From positions 806,001-870,000 of the forward strand of contig NZ_RZUL01000001.1 in the NCBI RefSeq assembly GCF_004005485.1: a stretch of 64,000 nucleotides of DNA, in the 5' to 3' direction. The stretch's first letter is position 1, and each line of letters begins with the position of its first letter. Shown here piece by piece: positions 45,524 through 55,365 of this stretch. The translations under genes were made by a program, and so were the position numbers. Below the pieces are notes generated by a model. It had not been told where the DNA came from and did no database searches. It was given only the letters and a program-made list of their open reading frames with translations. This DNA comes from Sphingobium algorifonticola. GTDB lineage: Bacteria > Pseudomonadota > Alphaproteobacteria > Sphingomonadales > Sphingomonadaceae.

Positions 45524-47683
45524 TCAGAAGATACCGAGAAACTTGTCCTTCTGGTTGCGCCGTTCGCCGCGATTTGATTTGCCGTCTTCCGCCTTTGCCG
45601 TTGTGCCGCGCCCCACATCGTCGCGCGGCTGGCCCTTCTTGGTACGCTGGGCGGCGGCGTTGGCCCCGGCCAGCACCGGACCGCAGGCCGTGCTTTTTGC
45701 GTCGCCGACGTCGACGAAGGCCAGGACGCCCGCGAGCGGCGTCCCGACAACGCTCAGAGCAAGCCCAGCGCCTGCGCGCCCGACCAGTTCCGGGCTGATC
45801 GCATTGATGCCCGGCTTTGCGAAATAGCCGCCGATGCCGACGGGCGATTGGCCCGCGAACAGGCTGAACTTCTTGCTATCCGCACGAAAGGCCAGATCGA
45901 TGCTTTCATTGCGGAAACTGAAGCCGCCGCGTCCGAGCATCACGTTCTTGCGCGTGTCGATCAGTATCGGGTCCGCTGCCGCCACGCCTTTGCGCACCGT
46001 GAAAGCAATGAGGCCGCAGTTGATCTGGACCGGGTCTTTCAGTTTATCCTCGAACATCTTCTGAACGAAGGTCCCGATGTCCAGCTCAGAGAGTTGCACA
46101 TTGCGCGCCCACATCGACCCCGCCGGCAAGATGACCGCGATCCGCCCATCGGCCGTCGATAGCGAATCATGCACCGAATCGCCGAGGCCGGTGAGCAGTA
46201 CCCGTGCCTTGATGGTGCCGGTCGTGCCCGATTCCTCGACGCCCCAGCCCGCCAGCAGCTTGCCCATCGGCGTGGGCGACAGGCGGATGTCATAGGTCGT
46301 CTTGACCGGCGTGCCGCGCGCATTGAGCGTGATATCCGACGTGACGAACCCGCCCGCCATGTCGAATGTGAGCGGCGACATGGTGAGCAGACTGTTGTCG
46401 AGCTTGAGCGTCAGCGCAATATTGCGAACCGGGAGATTGTCGCCCCGCACGCGGCGCACCTTGTACGTCACGGCCGCGTCGAAGGCTCGCAGCGAGTCGC
46501 TGCGCAACGGCGCATCGGGCAGAAGCCTGGGACGGCCCTGCACGGTTTCCACCAGAGCAGCCGTACCCTGCCGGTCGAGCTTGACGGGATCATAGCCGAC
46601 GAACGGGGCGACATCGATCATATGGAGCGTATCGGTGGCGACATCCGCCGCGATGAACAGGCGCCCCCCGGGCAGCGATACGGTCATGCGTCCGGCCAGG
46701 TCGCTGTCGCCGAAATAGCCCTTGATGCGCGTGAACCGCCATTCTTCACCGGCCTTGGTCAGGTCCGAAGTAAAACGATAGCGGCGGGTATCGGGCAGCG
46801 CCGCGCCCAGAAACGCGAACAGGATCGAGGCATTCGGCCCGGTCGTGACCAGTTTGAGATCGGACCCTTCCAGTTCGGTCGCACCGGGCAGCGTGCCGGT
46901 GATGTTGAGCTTCGTCGGCCCGGCGGCGGCGTCGATGACAAGCTGGTTGCGTCCGCCAACGACCGTATCATTGGGCGACAGCAGGCCGCCGCGCAGAACA
47001 AAGGGCTTGTCACGCATTGTGCCTGTACCGGTAAAGCGTATATCGTGCGCAAAACGGGTATCGCGCGCGCGCACCGTGTCGAACGCAATGTCCGCAGTGA
47101 AGAAAAGCCGGGGATCGCGATAGCGCACCGTGGTTCCCGCAATCAGCGCGCGGCGGATGACAGGCAGTTCCAGCGGTTCGCCTGCCTTGTCGGGATCGCC
47201 CATCGTCCAGCTGTTGGTCCTGCCGTCGCGGCTCCATTCCAGGTCCAGGGCACCCTTGTGCAGCAGCAGATCGGTTATCCGCCGCTTGTCGCCGAAGACA
47301 AGGCTGAACGGCGACACCCGCATGTCGATGCGGTCGGCACGGAACAGATGCGGCTGGCTTGCCCAGCCTGGATTGGAAATGCTGATATCATCGGCCAAAA
47401 ACTTGATGCGGATCGGGGCGAAATAGAGCTGGAAATCGCCCGCGACCTTCACTTCGCGCTGGAGCGAGGCGGAAACGATGCTTTGAAACGGACCTTTCAG
47501 GAAGCGCCCCTTGGTGATGAACAGAATCAGCCAGATTGCGAAGAGGGCGAACAGCACCCACAAAAGGATGCGCACCGGCAAGGGCAGACGCCGCCAGCGT
47601 TCCCTTGCGGCACGCGCATGTGCGCCGATGCCCCGAGGATGTGGGGCATTGTCAGTCGGGGCCGCTAATTCCGGGTCAGGCAT
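45524..47683 (-). CDS. AsmA-family protein
   Basis: 719 residues. A single N-terminal transmembrane helix (ILLWVLFALFAIWLILFITKG) is followed by the AsmA N-terminal domain (FRADRIDMRVSPFSLVFGDKRRITDLLLHKGALDLEW) and a long beta-rich periplasmic region. The C-terminal AsmA_2 motif GTIKARVLLTGLGDSVHDSLSTADGRIAVIL is clear. AsmA-like proteins bridge inner and outer membrane and are implicated in lipid traffic and envelope assembly. Divergent from rpmI. Confidence 0.9.
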   Translation of the reverse strand: MPDPELAAPTDNAPHPRGIGAHARAARERWRRLPLPVRILLWVLFALFAIWLILFITKGRFLKGPFQSIVSASLQREVKVAGDFQLYFAPIRIKFLADDISISNPGWASQPHLFRADRIDMRVSPFSLVFGDKRRITDLLLHKGALDLEWSRDGRTNSWTMGDPDKAGEPLELPVIRRALIAGTTVRYRDPRLFFTADIAFDTVRARDTRFAHDIRFTGTGTMRDKPFVLRGGLLSPNDTVVGGRNQLVIDAAAGPTKLNITGTLPGATELEGSDLKLVTTGPNASILFAFLGAALPDTRRYRFTSDLTKAGEEWRFTRIKGYFGDSDLAGRMTVSLPGGRLFIAADVATDTLHMIDVAPFVGYDPVKLDRQGTAALVETVQGRPRLLPDAPLRSDSLRAFDAAVTYKVRRVRGDNLPVRNIALTLKLDNSLLTMSPLTFDMAGGFVTSDITLNARGTPVKTTYDIRLSPTPMGKLLAGWGVEESGTTGTIKARVLLTGLGDSVHDSLSTADGRIAVILPAGSMWARNVQLSELDIGTFVQKMFEDKLKDPVQINCGLIAFTVRKGVAAADPILIDTRKNVMLGRGGFSFRNESIDLAFRADSKKFSLFAGQSPVGIGGYFAKPGINAISPELVGRAGAGLALSVVGTPLAGVLAFVDVGDAKSTACGPVLAGANAAAQRTKKGQPRDDVGRGTTAKAEDGKSNRGERRNQKDKFLGIF

Positions 47684-47734
47684 GACGGTCGTAACGCATG
47701 GGCCATCGATTCGGTCCGGGGTTCGGGCTGGCGC

Positions 47735-47763
47735 TTGCGTTTGTGCCCTTTCGCGCATATAGG
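47735..47763 (+). promoter_or_regulatory. Promoter of rpmI-rplT
   Basis: -35 TTGCGT (47735-47740), a 17-bp spacer, -10 TATAGG (47758-47763), leaving a ~116-base leader to rpmI. The leader contains a small GGCTC/GAGCC hairpin (47778-47791); ribosomal-protein leaders of this type can be autoregulated by L20 but I cannot confirm that here. Confidence 0.5.
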
Positions 47764-47885
47764 CGCCCGTTCCCGTGGCTCCTGCGAGCCATCGGGGTCA
47801 AGATGGGACGGGCCGGCCAGTAGGGCTGCCGCGCCAGTCCGCAATCGTCAGATCGGCTTATTGCTGCAAGACTAAGGAGACGAAA

Positions 47886-48089
47886 ATGCCCAAGCTCAAG
47901 ACGAAGAGCGGTGTGAAGAAACGCTTCAAGTTCACCGCGACCGGCAAGGTGAAGCATGGCGTGGCTGGCAAGCGCCACCGCCTGATTTCGCATAACGCCA
48001 AGTATATCCGCCAGAACCGCGGCACGTCCGTGCTGTCCGAAGCAGACGTCGCGCACGTCCGCCTCTGGGCACCCTACGGCCTGAAGTAA
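47886..48089 (+). CDS. rpmI: 50S ribosomal protein L35
   Basis: 67 residues: [15 protein letters not shown] followed by [20 protein letters not shown] is the L35 signature. AAGGAGA precedes the ATG. The usual upstream infC is not here, so the gene pair is separated from it. Confidence 0.98.
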   Translation: MPKLKTKSGVKKRFKFTATGKVKHGVAGKRHRLISHNAKYIRQNRGTSVLSEADVAHVRLWAPYGLK

Positions 48090-48103
48090 GGAGTGCAACG
48101 AAC

Positions 48104-48469
48104 ATGGCACGCGTAAAACGGGGTGTTACCACCCGCGCAAAGCACAAACGGATATTGGAGCAGGCGAAGGGCTATTATGGCCGTCGCAAGAATACGATCC
48201 GCATCGCCCGGCAGGCCGTCGAAAAGGCCGGCCAATACGCCTACCGCGATCGCAAGGTCAAGAAGCGCAGCTTCCGCGCGCTCTGGATTCAGCGCATCAA
48301 TGCGGCGGTCCGCATGGAAGGGCTGACCTACGGCCAGTTCATGCACGGGCTGAAGCTGGCGGGCGTCGATCTGGACCGGAAGGTCCTGGCCGACATCGCG
48401 ATGCACGAAGGCGAAGCGTTCAGCGCCATCATCGCCCAGGCGAAGGCGGCGCTTCCCGCAGCGGCATAA
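48104..48469 (+). CDS. rplT: 50S ribosomal protein L20
   Basis: 121 residues: [50 protein letters not shown] is diagnostic. L20 is needed early in 50S assembly and binds 23S rRNA. 14 bp behind rpmI. Confidence 0.98.
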   Translation: MARVKRGVTTRAKHKRILEQAKGYYGRRKNTIRIARQAVEKAGQYAYRDRKVKKRSFRALWIQRINAAVRMEGLTYGQFMHGLKLAGVDLDRKVLADIAMHEGEAFSAIIAQAKAALPAAA

Positions 48470-48494
48470 GCCGGGCGAGAGATTGCACAATGTG

Positions 48495-48531
48495 AGAGGC
48501 GGTGAAGGCGCAGGCTTTCACCGCCTCTTTT
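48495..48531 (+). terminator. Rho-independent terminator after rplT
   Basis: Perfect 12-bp stem AGAGGCGGTGAA/TTCACCGCCTCT with a ten-base loop, followed by TTT, 25 bp behind the rplT stop. Confidence 0.75.
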
Positions 48532-48623
48532 GCATGCGCATGTTTTGCAATCGCCAATGGGGTAAAAAGCTGCAAGCCAGAGCATGGATGGCCCGATACG
48601 GCACAGGTCCACGGCATGGTATA

Positions 48624-48653
48624 TGAACATTCAACCATAGAATGACTTATACT
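48624..48653 (+). promoter_or_regulatory. Candidate promoter of acyltransferase gene
   Basis: TGAACA (48624-48629), an 18-bp spacer and TATACT (48648-48653) lie ~110 bp upstream of the acyltransferase ATG. The rest of the 48532-48764 spacer (the ~300 bp without a gene between rplT and 48765) shows no other feature. Confidence 0.35.
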
Positions 48654-48764
48654 AATGGTTTGCCGCCGCGCGATTCGCAGCAAAAGGTTGCGCCAGGGTA
48701 AACGGCAGAAAAACCAAATCTTAGCTGTGCGACCGCTAGGGCAGGCTTTCACGGGAATTAAGAG

Positions 48765-50630
48765 ATGGCCATGAAGCATCGCACGGATATTGACGGCCTC
48801 AGGGCCATAGCGGTGATGCCCATCCTGCTGTTCCATGCCGGGATCAGCATTTTGCCTGGCGGATTTCTGGGCGTTGATATCTTCTTCGTGATTTCGGGCT
48901 TTCTGATCACCGGCATTCTGATGCGGGACATGGATGCCGACCGCTTTTCGATCCTGACATTCTATCGTCGCCGGATTGTACGCATCTTCCCGGCACTGTT
49001 CCTGATGCTCGCGGCGGTGCTGATCGTCGCCACGCAGCTGCAATTGCCGAACGAGCTGGAAAAGACCGGCTGGGCCAGCGCATCGGCCGCCGCATTCGTG
49101 TCGAATATCCGCTACTGGCGGTCCGTCGATTATTTCGGCGGCTTTGCGGAAATGCGGCCCCTGCTGCACACATGGTCACTGGGGGTTGAGGAACAGTTTT
49201 ACATTTTCTTCCCGCTGTTCCTGCTGATCGTCCGTCGCTGGGCAAGGGCCTATGTGCGACAGGCGCTGATCGCCGTGGTCATCCTGTCCTTTCTGGCCGC
49301 GCTGGTGATGGCCGCGATCCAGCCGGCAGCAGCCTTCTACCTGCTGCCCGCCCGCGCCTGGCAACTGGCCCTGGGCGGCCTCGTCGCGGTTGGCGTGTTT
49401 CCGCAAGTCGCCCAGCAATCACGCCGTGATGCGCTGGCGGGCTGCGGCCTGGCGATGATCGTCATCGCGATCCTGATAGTGCAGGAAGACTGGGCGCTGC
49501 CAGCCCCCTGGGGCCTGCTGCCCTCGCTCGGCGCCGCGCTTCTGATTGCCTATGGCGAAGACAGTGTGACCCATCGCCTGCTCCGCCTGCCCGCCCTGCG
49601 CTGGATCGGGGCAATTTCCTATTCGCTCTATCTCTGGCACTGGCCGATCATCACTTTCTACCGGCTGGAAAAGGGGTTGAGCCTCACGCTGACGGAATCC
49701 GCGCTGCTGGTCGCGGCATCCTTTGCGGCGGCCGCGGCGTCCTTCTATCTGGTCGAACGCCCCATGCTGCGCCGCTTCCGCGAAGGGCCGTCAAAACCCA
49801 TCGTGACGGCAGGCGGGCTGGCGCTCGCGGCCAGCGTCGCCGCGGCAGTCGGCGTTGCCGCCTATCCCACCGGCTGGCGCAAGATCGATCCGGAGGTGGA
49901 CCGCATCGCGCGCTTCGCCGAATATGTCGATACCGGAGCGCGCGCGGCGCAGTATCGCGAGGGCCTGTGCTTTGCGACGTCCAAACATCCGACGTTCGAT
50001 TATGCGCTGTGCACGACGCCCGATCCCCGCCGCCGCGACGTTGCGCTTGTGGGGGATAGCCACGCGGCGCAATATTGGCTGGCGCTGCAACAGCGGCTTC
50101 CGCAGGATCACGTCATGCAGGTCACCGCATCGGGTTGCCGCCTGATCCTGAACGCGCAGGGCGAGGATCGCTGCACGAAACTCAACCGCTATGTCTACGG
50201 CGACATGCTGAAGAACAAGGAAATCGAGCATGTCGTCCTGGCCGGGCGATGGCGCGCCGAGGATGTCGAAGACCTCGTGAAGTCGATCGGCTATTTCAAA
50301 ACGCGCGGCGTCGCCGTCACCGTGATCGGTCCGACCGATGAGTTCGAGGGCGATTTTCCGCTGCTGCTGGCGCGCGCGATCGAAATGCGCGACCTGGCCG
50401 CCATGGAAAGTTTCCGCCTGCGCAGCATGCGGTCGCTTGAACCGTCGCTTGAACGGCGCGTGCGGGAAGCAGGCGCGAATTATGTGTCGGTGCAGGACGT
50501 AGAATGCCCCGGCAACACGACCCGGTCCTGCCGCTATCTGACCCAGAACGGTACGCCGCTGCATTTCGACTATGGCCATCTGACACAGGACGGCGCGGCC
50601 ATGCTGCTGAAGAACTTTCCGGCGATCTGA
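48765..50630 (+). CDS. OatA-like membrane O-acyltransferase with SGNH domain
   Basis: 621 residues. An acyltransferase-3 membrane domain (~1-360; HRTDIDGLRAIAVMPILLFHAGI ... GGFLGVDIFFVISGFLITG) with ~10-11 helices, then a C-terminal SGNH hydrolase-like domain with VALVGDSHAAQYW (nucleophile Ser432) and FDYGHLTQDG near the end supplying the DxxH pair. The two-domain layout matches enzymes that O-acetylate peptidoglycan, LPS or exopolysaccharide. The acceptor is unknown. ATG 48771 is an alternative start. Confidence 0.9.
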   Translation: MAMKHRTDIDGLRAIAVMPILLFHAGISILPGGFLGVDIFFVISGFLITGILMRDMDADRFSILTFYRRRIVRIFPALFLMLAAVLIVATQLQLPNELEKTGWASASAAAFVSNIRYWRSVDYFGGFAEMRPLLHTWSLGVEEQFYIFFPLFLLIVRRWARAYVRQALIAVVILSFLAALVMAAIQPAAAFYLLPARAWQLALGGLVAVGVFPQVAQQSRRDALAGCGLAMIVIAILIVQEDWALPAPWGLLPSLGAALLIAYGEDSVTHRLLRLPALRWIGAISYSLYLWHWPIITFYRLEKGLSLTLTESALLVAASFAAAAASFYLVERPMLRRFREGPSKPIVTAGGLALAASVAAAVGVAAYPTGWRKIDPEVDRIARFAEYVDTGARAAQYREGLCFATSKHPTFDYALCTTPDPRRRDVALVGDSHAAQYWLALQQRLPQDHVMQVTASGCRLILNAQGEDRCTKLNRYVYGDMLKNKEIEHVVLAGRWRAEDVEDLVKSIGYFKTRGVAVTVIGPTDEFEGDFPLLLARAIEMRDLAAMESFRLRSMRSLEPSLERRVREAGANYVSVQDVECPGNTTRSCRYLTQNGTPLHFDYGHLTQDGAAMLLKNFPAI

Positions 50631-50655
50631 CGCTTAGGCGTGCAATCCGACGGGT

Positions 50656-50691
50656 TGGCGCGTGGCCGCTTTGTCGCGCGCCATCTTTTTT
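50656..50691 (+). terminator. Terminator between acyltransferase and pheS
   Basis: 7-bp stem TGGCGCG/CGCGCCA with a 14-base loop followed by TCTTTTTT. It probably ends the acyltransferase transcript. Since no Phe-rich leader ORF precedes it, a pheST attenuator is not supported. Confidence 0.6.
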
Positions 50692-50720
50692 CATGCACGC
50701 TTTTCGGCTAGCGCGCGTTC

Positions 50721-51818
50721 ATGACCGAAATAAGCGCCCTCAAATCCCGCCTGCTGGCCGATATTGCCGCCGCCGATACGGCCGATTCGGTCGAAACCCT
50801 GCGCGTCGGCGCGCTGGGCAAGAACGGTGTCGTCACGGCCCTGCTCAAGACATTGGGCGGCATGTCACCTGACGAGCGGCTGGAGAAGGGCCCCGCCATT
50901 CAGGACCTGCGTGAATCGGTCGCCGGGGCAATCGCCGTGCGCAAGGCCGCGCTGGAACAAGCGGCGCTGGACGCGCGCCTTGCCGCCGAGCGGATCGACA
51001 TGAGCTTGCCGGCCGACCTAGGGCCCGTCGGCAGCGTCCATCCCGTCAGTCAGGTCATGGACGAGCTGGCGGAAATCTTCGCGGATCTGGGTTTTTCCGT
51101 CGCGACCGGGCCGGAAATCGAAGACGACTGGCATAATTTCACGGCGCTCAACATCCCGGAGACGCATCCGGCGCGGGCGATGCACGACACCTTCTATTTC
51201 CCCGATGGCGAAGCCGACGGCCAGAAACGCATGCTGCTGCGCACGCATACCTCGCCGGTGCAGATCAGGACGATGATGACGCAGGCGCCGCCGATCCGCA
51301 TCATTGCGCCGGGCCGCGTCTATCGATCGGACAGCGATGCCACGCATACGCCGATGTTCCACCAGATCGAAGGGCTGGTGATCGATCGCGGGATCACGCT
51401 GGGACATCTCAAATGGACGCTCGAAACCTTTTTGAAGGCGTTCTTCGAGCGCGACGACATCATATTGCGCCTGCGCCCCAGCTATTTCCCGTTCACCGAG
51501 CCATCGGTCGAGGTCGATGTGGGCTATACGCTGGTCAACGGCCAGCGGGTGATCGGCGGCAGCGGTAACGACAAGGACGGCGGCTGGCTCGAAGTGCTGG
51601 GCAGCGGGATGGTCCATCGCAAGGTGATCGAAAATTGCGGGCTCGATCCTGATGAATGGCAGGGCTTTGCCTTTGGCACCGGCGTCGATCGCCTCGCCAT
51701 GCTGAAATATGGGATGACCGATTTGCGGGCCTTCTTCGACGGTGATCTCCGCTGGCTCCGGCATTATGGCTTCTCGGCGCTGGATGTGCCGACGTTGAGC
51801 GGAGGTGTCGGCGCATGA
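50721..51818 (+). CDS. pheS: Phenylalanyl-tRNA synthetase alpha subunit
   Basis: 365 residues. N-terminal coiled coil (~1-85), then class II motifs: [43 protein letters not shown] (motif 2), [17 protein letters not shown] [15 protein letters not shown] and [18 protein letters not shown] (motif 3). Forms the alpha2beta2 enzyme with PheT. Overlaps pheT by four bases (ATGA). Confidence 0.97.
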   Translation: MTEISALKSRLLADIAAADTADSVETLRVGALGKNGVVTALLKTLGGMSPDERLEKGPAIQDLRESVAGAIAVRKAALEQAALDARLAAERIDMSLPADLGPVGSVHPVSQVMDELAEIFADLGFSVATGPEIEDDWHNFTALNIPETHPARAMHDTFYFPDGEADGQKRMLLRTHTSPVQIRTMMTQAPPIRIIAPGRVYRSDSDATHTPMFHQIEGLVIDRGITLGHLKWTLETFLKAFFERDDIILRLRPSYFPFTEPSVEVDVGYTLVNGQRVIGGSGNDKDGGWLEVLGSGMVHRKVIENCGLDPDEWQGFAFGTGVDRLAMLKYGMTDLRAFFDGDLRWLRHYGFSALDVPTLSGGVGA

Positions 51819-54184
51819 AGTTCACGCTGAGCTGGCTGAAAGAGCATCTGGAAACCGACGCGGACCTTCTGACGATTCTCGAGACGCTGACCAATATCGG
51901 CCTCGAAGTGGACGGAGTCGAAAATCCGGCGGAAAGGCTGGGCGCGTTCCGCATTGCGAAGGTGCTGAGCGCCGAACCGCATCCGCAGGCGGACAAGTTG
52001 CAGGTACTTGCCGTCGATGCCGGGGACGGGCCGCTACAGGTGGTATGCGGCGCACCCAATGCGCGCGCGGGCCTGATCGGCGTGTTCGGATCGCCCGGTG
52101 CCGTCGTGCCCGCGAACGGCATGGTGCTGAAAGTCGCGGCGATTCGCGGTGTCGAATCGAACGGCATGATGTGCAGTTTCCGCGAGCTGGAACTGGGCGA
52201 CGAGCATGACGGAATCATCGACCTTCCCGGCGACGCGCCGGTGGGGCAGGTCTATGCCGCCTGGGCCGGTCTCGACGATCCCGTGATCGACGTCAGCATC
52301 ACGCCGAACCGGCAGGACTGCATGGGCGTGCGCGGCATTGCGCGCGATCTGGCGGCGGCGGGGATCGGATCGTTAAAGGCGATCACGATCCCGACGATCA
52401 ACGGCCAGGGCGCCGGTCCCGACGTGCGGACGGAGGATGCGTCGGGTTGCCCGGCGTTTTTCGCACGGTCGGTAACCGGGGTGACGAACGGTCCATCCCC
52501 GCAATGGCTGCAACGGCGCCTGAAGGCGATCGGGCAAAAGCCTATTTCGGCGCTGGTCGATATCACCAATTATGTCTCGGTCGATCTGGGCCGTCCGCTG
52601 CATGTCTATGACATGGCGACGCTGAACGGCGGCCTGGTGGCGCGCAAGGCGCAGGATGGTGAGCAGGTGCTGGCGCTCAACGGCAAGACCTACACGCTCG
52701 ATCCGCGTATGACGGTGATTGCCGACGATGCGATGGTGCACGACATCGGCGGTATCATGGGCGGCGCGCATTCGGGCGCGCAGGACGGCACCACGCAGGT
52801 GCTGATCGAATGTGCCTATTTCACGCCCGAGTCGATTGCCGTGACGGGACAGGCGCTCGGCCTGACCAGCGATGCGCGCACGCGCTTCGAGCGGGGCGTC
52901 GATCCCGCCTTTCTTGACGACGGCCTGTCAATTGCGACGCAGATGGTGCTCGACCTGTGCGGCGGCACCGCCAGCGAAGCGACCAGAGCAGGTGCGCCGC
53001 CCGCAGCCGGGCGAAGCGTGGAATACACGCCAACACGCGTGCTGGCGCTCGCCGGTGTCGATGTCGCCGAGGATATTCAGGCGCGCATTCTGGAAAGCCT
53101 CGGCTTCGGCGTGTCCGTCGGCGATATCTGGACGATTGCCATCCCCTCCTGGCGCCGCGACATCGATGGCGCGGCGGACATTGTGGAAGAAGTGGTGCGG
53201 ATTTACGGGCTCGACAAGGTACCTTCCACCCCCCTGCCCCGCGCGCCCGGCGTCGCAAGGCCAACGGCGACGCCCGAGCAGATGATCGAGCGGCGGGTAC
53301 GGCGCACAGCGGCGGCCCGCGGCTTCAACGAAGCGATCAACTGGTCGTTCCTGTCGGAAAAGGAAGCCGCATCGGTCGGCGGCGGCGACTGGGTTCTGGC
53401 CAATCCCATTTCAGAGGACATGAAAGTCATGCGCCCGTCGCTGCTGCCCGGCCTTCTCGCCGCAGTCGGCCGGAACATGGATCGGGGCGCGGCATCGGTC
53501 CGCCTGTTCGAGATCGGGCGTCGCTATTTCGCCACCGGTGAGCGCGCGACTGCGGGGATCGTGCTGGCTGGCGAAAAAATGCCGCGCAGCTGGCAGACCG
53601 GCAAGGCGCAGGGCTTTGTCGCCCATGATGTGAAGGCCGAAGTGCTGGCGCTGCTGGCAGCGGCCGGCGCACCGATCGCCAATCTCCAGAGTTTCGGCGA
53701 AGCGGGCGGCGCTTATCATCCCGGCCAGTCCGGCACGTTGCGACTGGGGCCGAAAGCGGTGCTGGCCGAATATGGCATGCTCCATCCCGCGCTTGCCCGG
53801 CAGTTCGGCCTTTCGGGCAGCGTGGCGGCGGCCGAAATCTTCCTCGACGCTGTTCCGGTAAAGCGCAGAGCCAGTTTCATGCGCGCCCCCTTCACGCCAC
53901 CCGCCTTGCAAGCGGTGAAGCGCGACTTTGCCTTTTTGGTGCCCGATGCGATCGATGCCGATGCGCTGGTGCGGGCGGTGAAGGGCGCCGACAAGAAATA
54001 CATCGTCGATGCGCGGCTGTTCGACCTGTTCGTCGGTCCCGGCGTGGAGGATGGGCACAAGTCGCTTGCGGTCGAAGTGACATTGCAGCCGGGCGAGAAG
54101 AGCTTCACCGACGAGGATCTGATCGCGATAAGTGGTGCCGTGGTGAAGGCGGCGGAGAAGCTGGGCGCGGTGCTGCGTGGGTGA
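51815..54184 (+). CDS. pheT: Phenylalanyl-tRNA synthetase beta subunit
   Basis: 789 residues, normal PheT length. An EMAP/tRNA-binding domain ([37 protein letters not shown]), B3/B4 editing region ([23 protein letters not shown]), B5 domain and C-terminal ferredoxin-fold anticodon-binding domain ([20 protein letters not shown]). Forms the editing and tRNA-binding subunit. Confidence 0.97.
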   Translation: MKFTLSWLKEHLETDADLLTILETLTNIGLEVDGVENPAERLGAFRIAKVLSAEPHPQADKLQVLAVDAGDGPLQVVCGAPNARAGLIGVFGSPGAVVPANGMVLKVAAIRGVESNGMMCSFRELELGDEHDGIIDLPGDAPVGQVYAAWAGLDDPVIDVSITPNRQDCMGVRGIARDLAAAGIGSLKAITIPTINGQGAGPDVRTEDASGCPAFFARSVTGVTNGPSPQWLQRRLKAIGQKPISALVDITNYVSVDLGRPLHVYDMATLNGGLVARKAQDGEQVLALNGKTYTLDPRMTVIADDAMVHDIGGIMGGAHSGAQDGTTQVLIECAYFTPESIAVTGQALGLTSDARTRFERGVDPAFLDDGLSIATQMVLDLCGGTASEATRAGAPPAAGRSVEYTPTRVLALAGVDVAEDIQARILESLGFGVSVGDIWTIAIPSWRRDIDGAADIVEEVVRIYGLDKVPSTPLPRAPGVARPTATPEQMIERRVRRTAAARGFNEAINWSFLSEKEAASVGGGDWVLANPISEDMKVMRPSLLPGLLAAVGRNMDRGAASVRLFEIGRRYFATGERATAGIVLAGEKMPRSWQTGKAQGFVAHDVKAEVLALLAAAGAPIANLQSFGEAGGAYHPGQSGTLRLGPKAVLAEYGMLHPALARQFGLSGSVAAAEIFLDAVPVKRRASFMRAPFTPPALQAVKRDFAFLVPDAIDADALVRAVKGADKKYIVDARLFDLFVGPGVEDGHKSLAVEVTLQPGEKSFTDEDLIAISGAVVKAAEKLGAVLRG

Positions 54185-54195
54185 ACGCCGATATC

Positions 54196-54274
54196 GTCAC
54201 CTCTTCGAAGACAGGGGTCTGGTGTCTCCCGGCGGTACGCCATCGCCTGCGAGCCCTGTCTTCGCAGGGGTGAC
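54196..54274. repeat. REP-like inverted repeat behind pheT
   Basis: Imperfect arms GTCACCTCTTCGAAGACAGG at 54196-54215 and CCTGTCTTCGCAGGGGTGAC at 54255-54274 (18 of 20 pairs match), of the intergenic palindrome type common in sphingomonad genomes. Located in the spacer between pheT and the epimerase gene. Confidence 0.6.
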
Positions 54275-54331
54275 GGTTGGGGTTACGGGTATGGGTCCGG
54301 TTACGGGGGCAAGGGCCAGGGAGTATCGGCC

Positions 54332-55204
54332 ATGATCTCCCTGCAATCGGGCCGTCTGGCCGCTACCATCAACCCGCTGGGTGCGGAATTATGGTCGCTG
54401 GCCGACGCCGCGGGGCGCGAGCTGCTGACCGATGCGGACCCGGCCTTCTGGTCCGGCCGTGCCCCGTTGCTGTTTCCCTTCGTCGGACGACTGCGGGAGG
54501 ATCGCTATCGCGTCAATGGCGTGGAATACAGCCTGCCGCAGCATGGTTTTGCACGGACGTCGGCCTTCGTGCAAATCCAGGGCGATGAAACGTCCGCCGT
54601 GCTGCGCCTTGAGGCGGACGATGAAACGCGGCGGCATTATCCGTTCGATTTCCGGCTCGACATGCGCTTTGCCCTTGCCGGTGCCACCTTGGAAATGACG
54701 GCGACCGTGCACAACGATGGCGCATCCGACATGCCGTTCAGTTTCGGCTATCACCCTGCCTTCGCCTGGCCGCTGCCTTATGGTGCGGCCGTGGAGGATC
54801 ACCGGATCACCTTCGAGAAGGCAGAACCTGCCCCGATCCGCAAGGTGGGGCATGAAAAAGGCCTGATCGCCCTGGAAAGCGTATCTTCCCCGGTAGAGGG
54901 ACGGACGCTGAGGCCAACCTATGCGATGTTCGAAGGCGATGCCTTGATCTGGGACCATCTGGAAAGCCGCAGCCTGACGTGGGGGGCACCGGGCACAGCG
55001 CATCTGAAGATCGATTTTCCCGACACCCCCTGGCTGGGGCTGTGGCAGCGACCCGGTGCGCGCTACCTGTGCGTGGAACCCTGGGCGGGCATGGCCGACC
55101 CCGTCGGCTTTACGGGTGACATCTGGGAAAAGCCCGGCGTGATCCGGCTGACGCCGGGCGAGGAACGCGCGTTTAGGATGCATGTGACGCTCGTGGAGAA
55201 TTAG
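54332..55204 (+). CDS. Aldose 1-epimerase family protein
   Basis: 290 residues. Galactose-mutarotase-like beta-sandwich: SGRAPLLFPFVGRLREDRYRVNGVEYSLPQHGFAR, with the catalytic His/Glu pattern (HGFAR, FGYHPAFAWP, CVEPWAGMADP). It interconverts alpha and beta anomers of hexoses or hexose phosphates. No sugar-catabolic neighbour gives a substrate. Confidence 0.82.
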   Translation: MISLQSGRLAATINPLGAELWSLADAAGRELLTDADPAFWSGRAPLLFPFVGRLREDRYRVNGVEYSLPQHGFARTSAFVQIQGDETSAVLRLEADDETRRHYPFDFRLDMRFALAGATLEMTATVHNDGASDMPFSFGYHPAFAWPLPYGAAVEDHRITFEKAEPAPIRKVGHEKGLIALESVSSPVEGRTLRPTYAMFEGDALIWDHLESRSLTWGAPGTAHLKIDFPDTPWLGLWQRPGARYLCVEPWAGMADPVGFTGDIWEKPGVIRLTPGEERAFRMHVTLVEN

Positions 55205-55217
55205 CCTTGCGTCCTGT

Positions 55218-55334
55218 CCGTTCGTCCTGAGGCGCTGCCGAGCCAAGTCGAAGCAGCCTGTCGAAGGACTTTGCCCGCCAGTGATGCTTCGATACGGGCC
55301 TTCGACAAGCTCAGTCCCTACTCAGCACGAACGG
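55218..55334. repeat. REP element upstream of prfC
   Basis: CCGTTCGTCCTGAG (55218-55231) faces CTCAGCACGAACGG (55321-55334), 13 of 14 complementary, and encloses the typical core CCTTCGACAAGCTCAG (55299-55314). The core matches the REP consensus widespread in sphingomonads. It ends 32 bp before prfC. Confidence 0.7.
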
Positions 55335-55365
55335 CTTTTGTGTCGTTCGTTTGAAAGCGCAAAAT

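Noticed and set aside
50631..50720. pheST attenuator with leader peptide
   Set aside because: A terminator hairpin is present but no short Phe-rich ORF precedes it.
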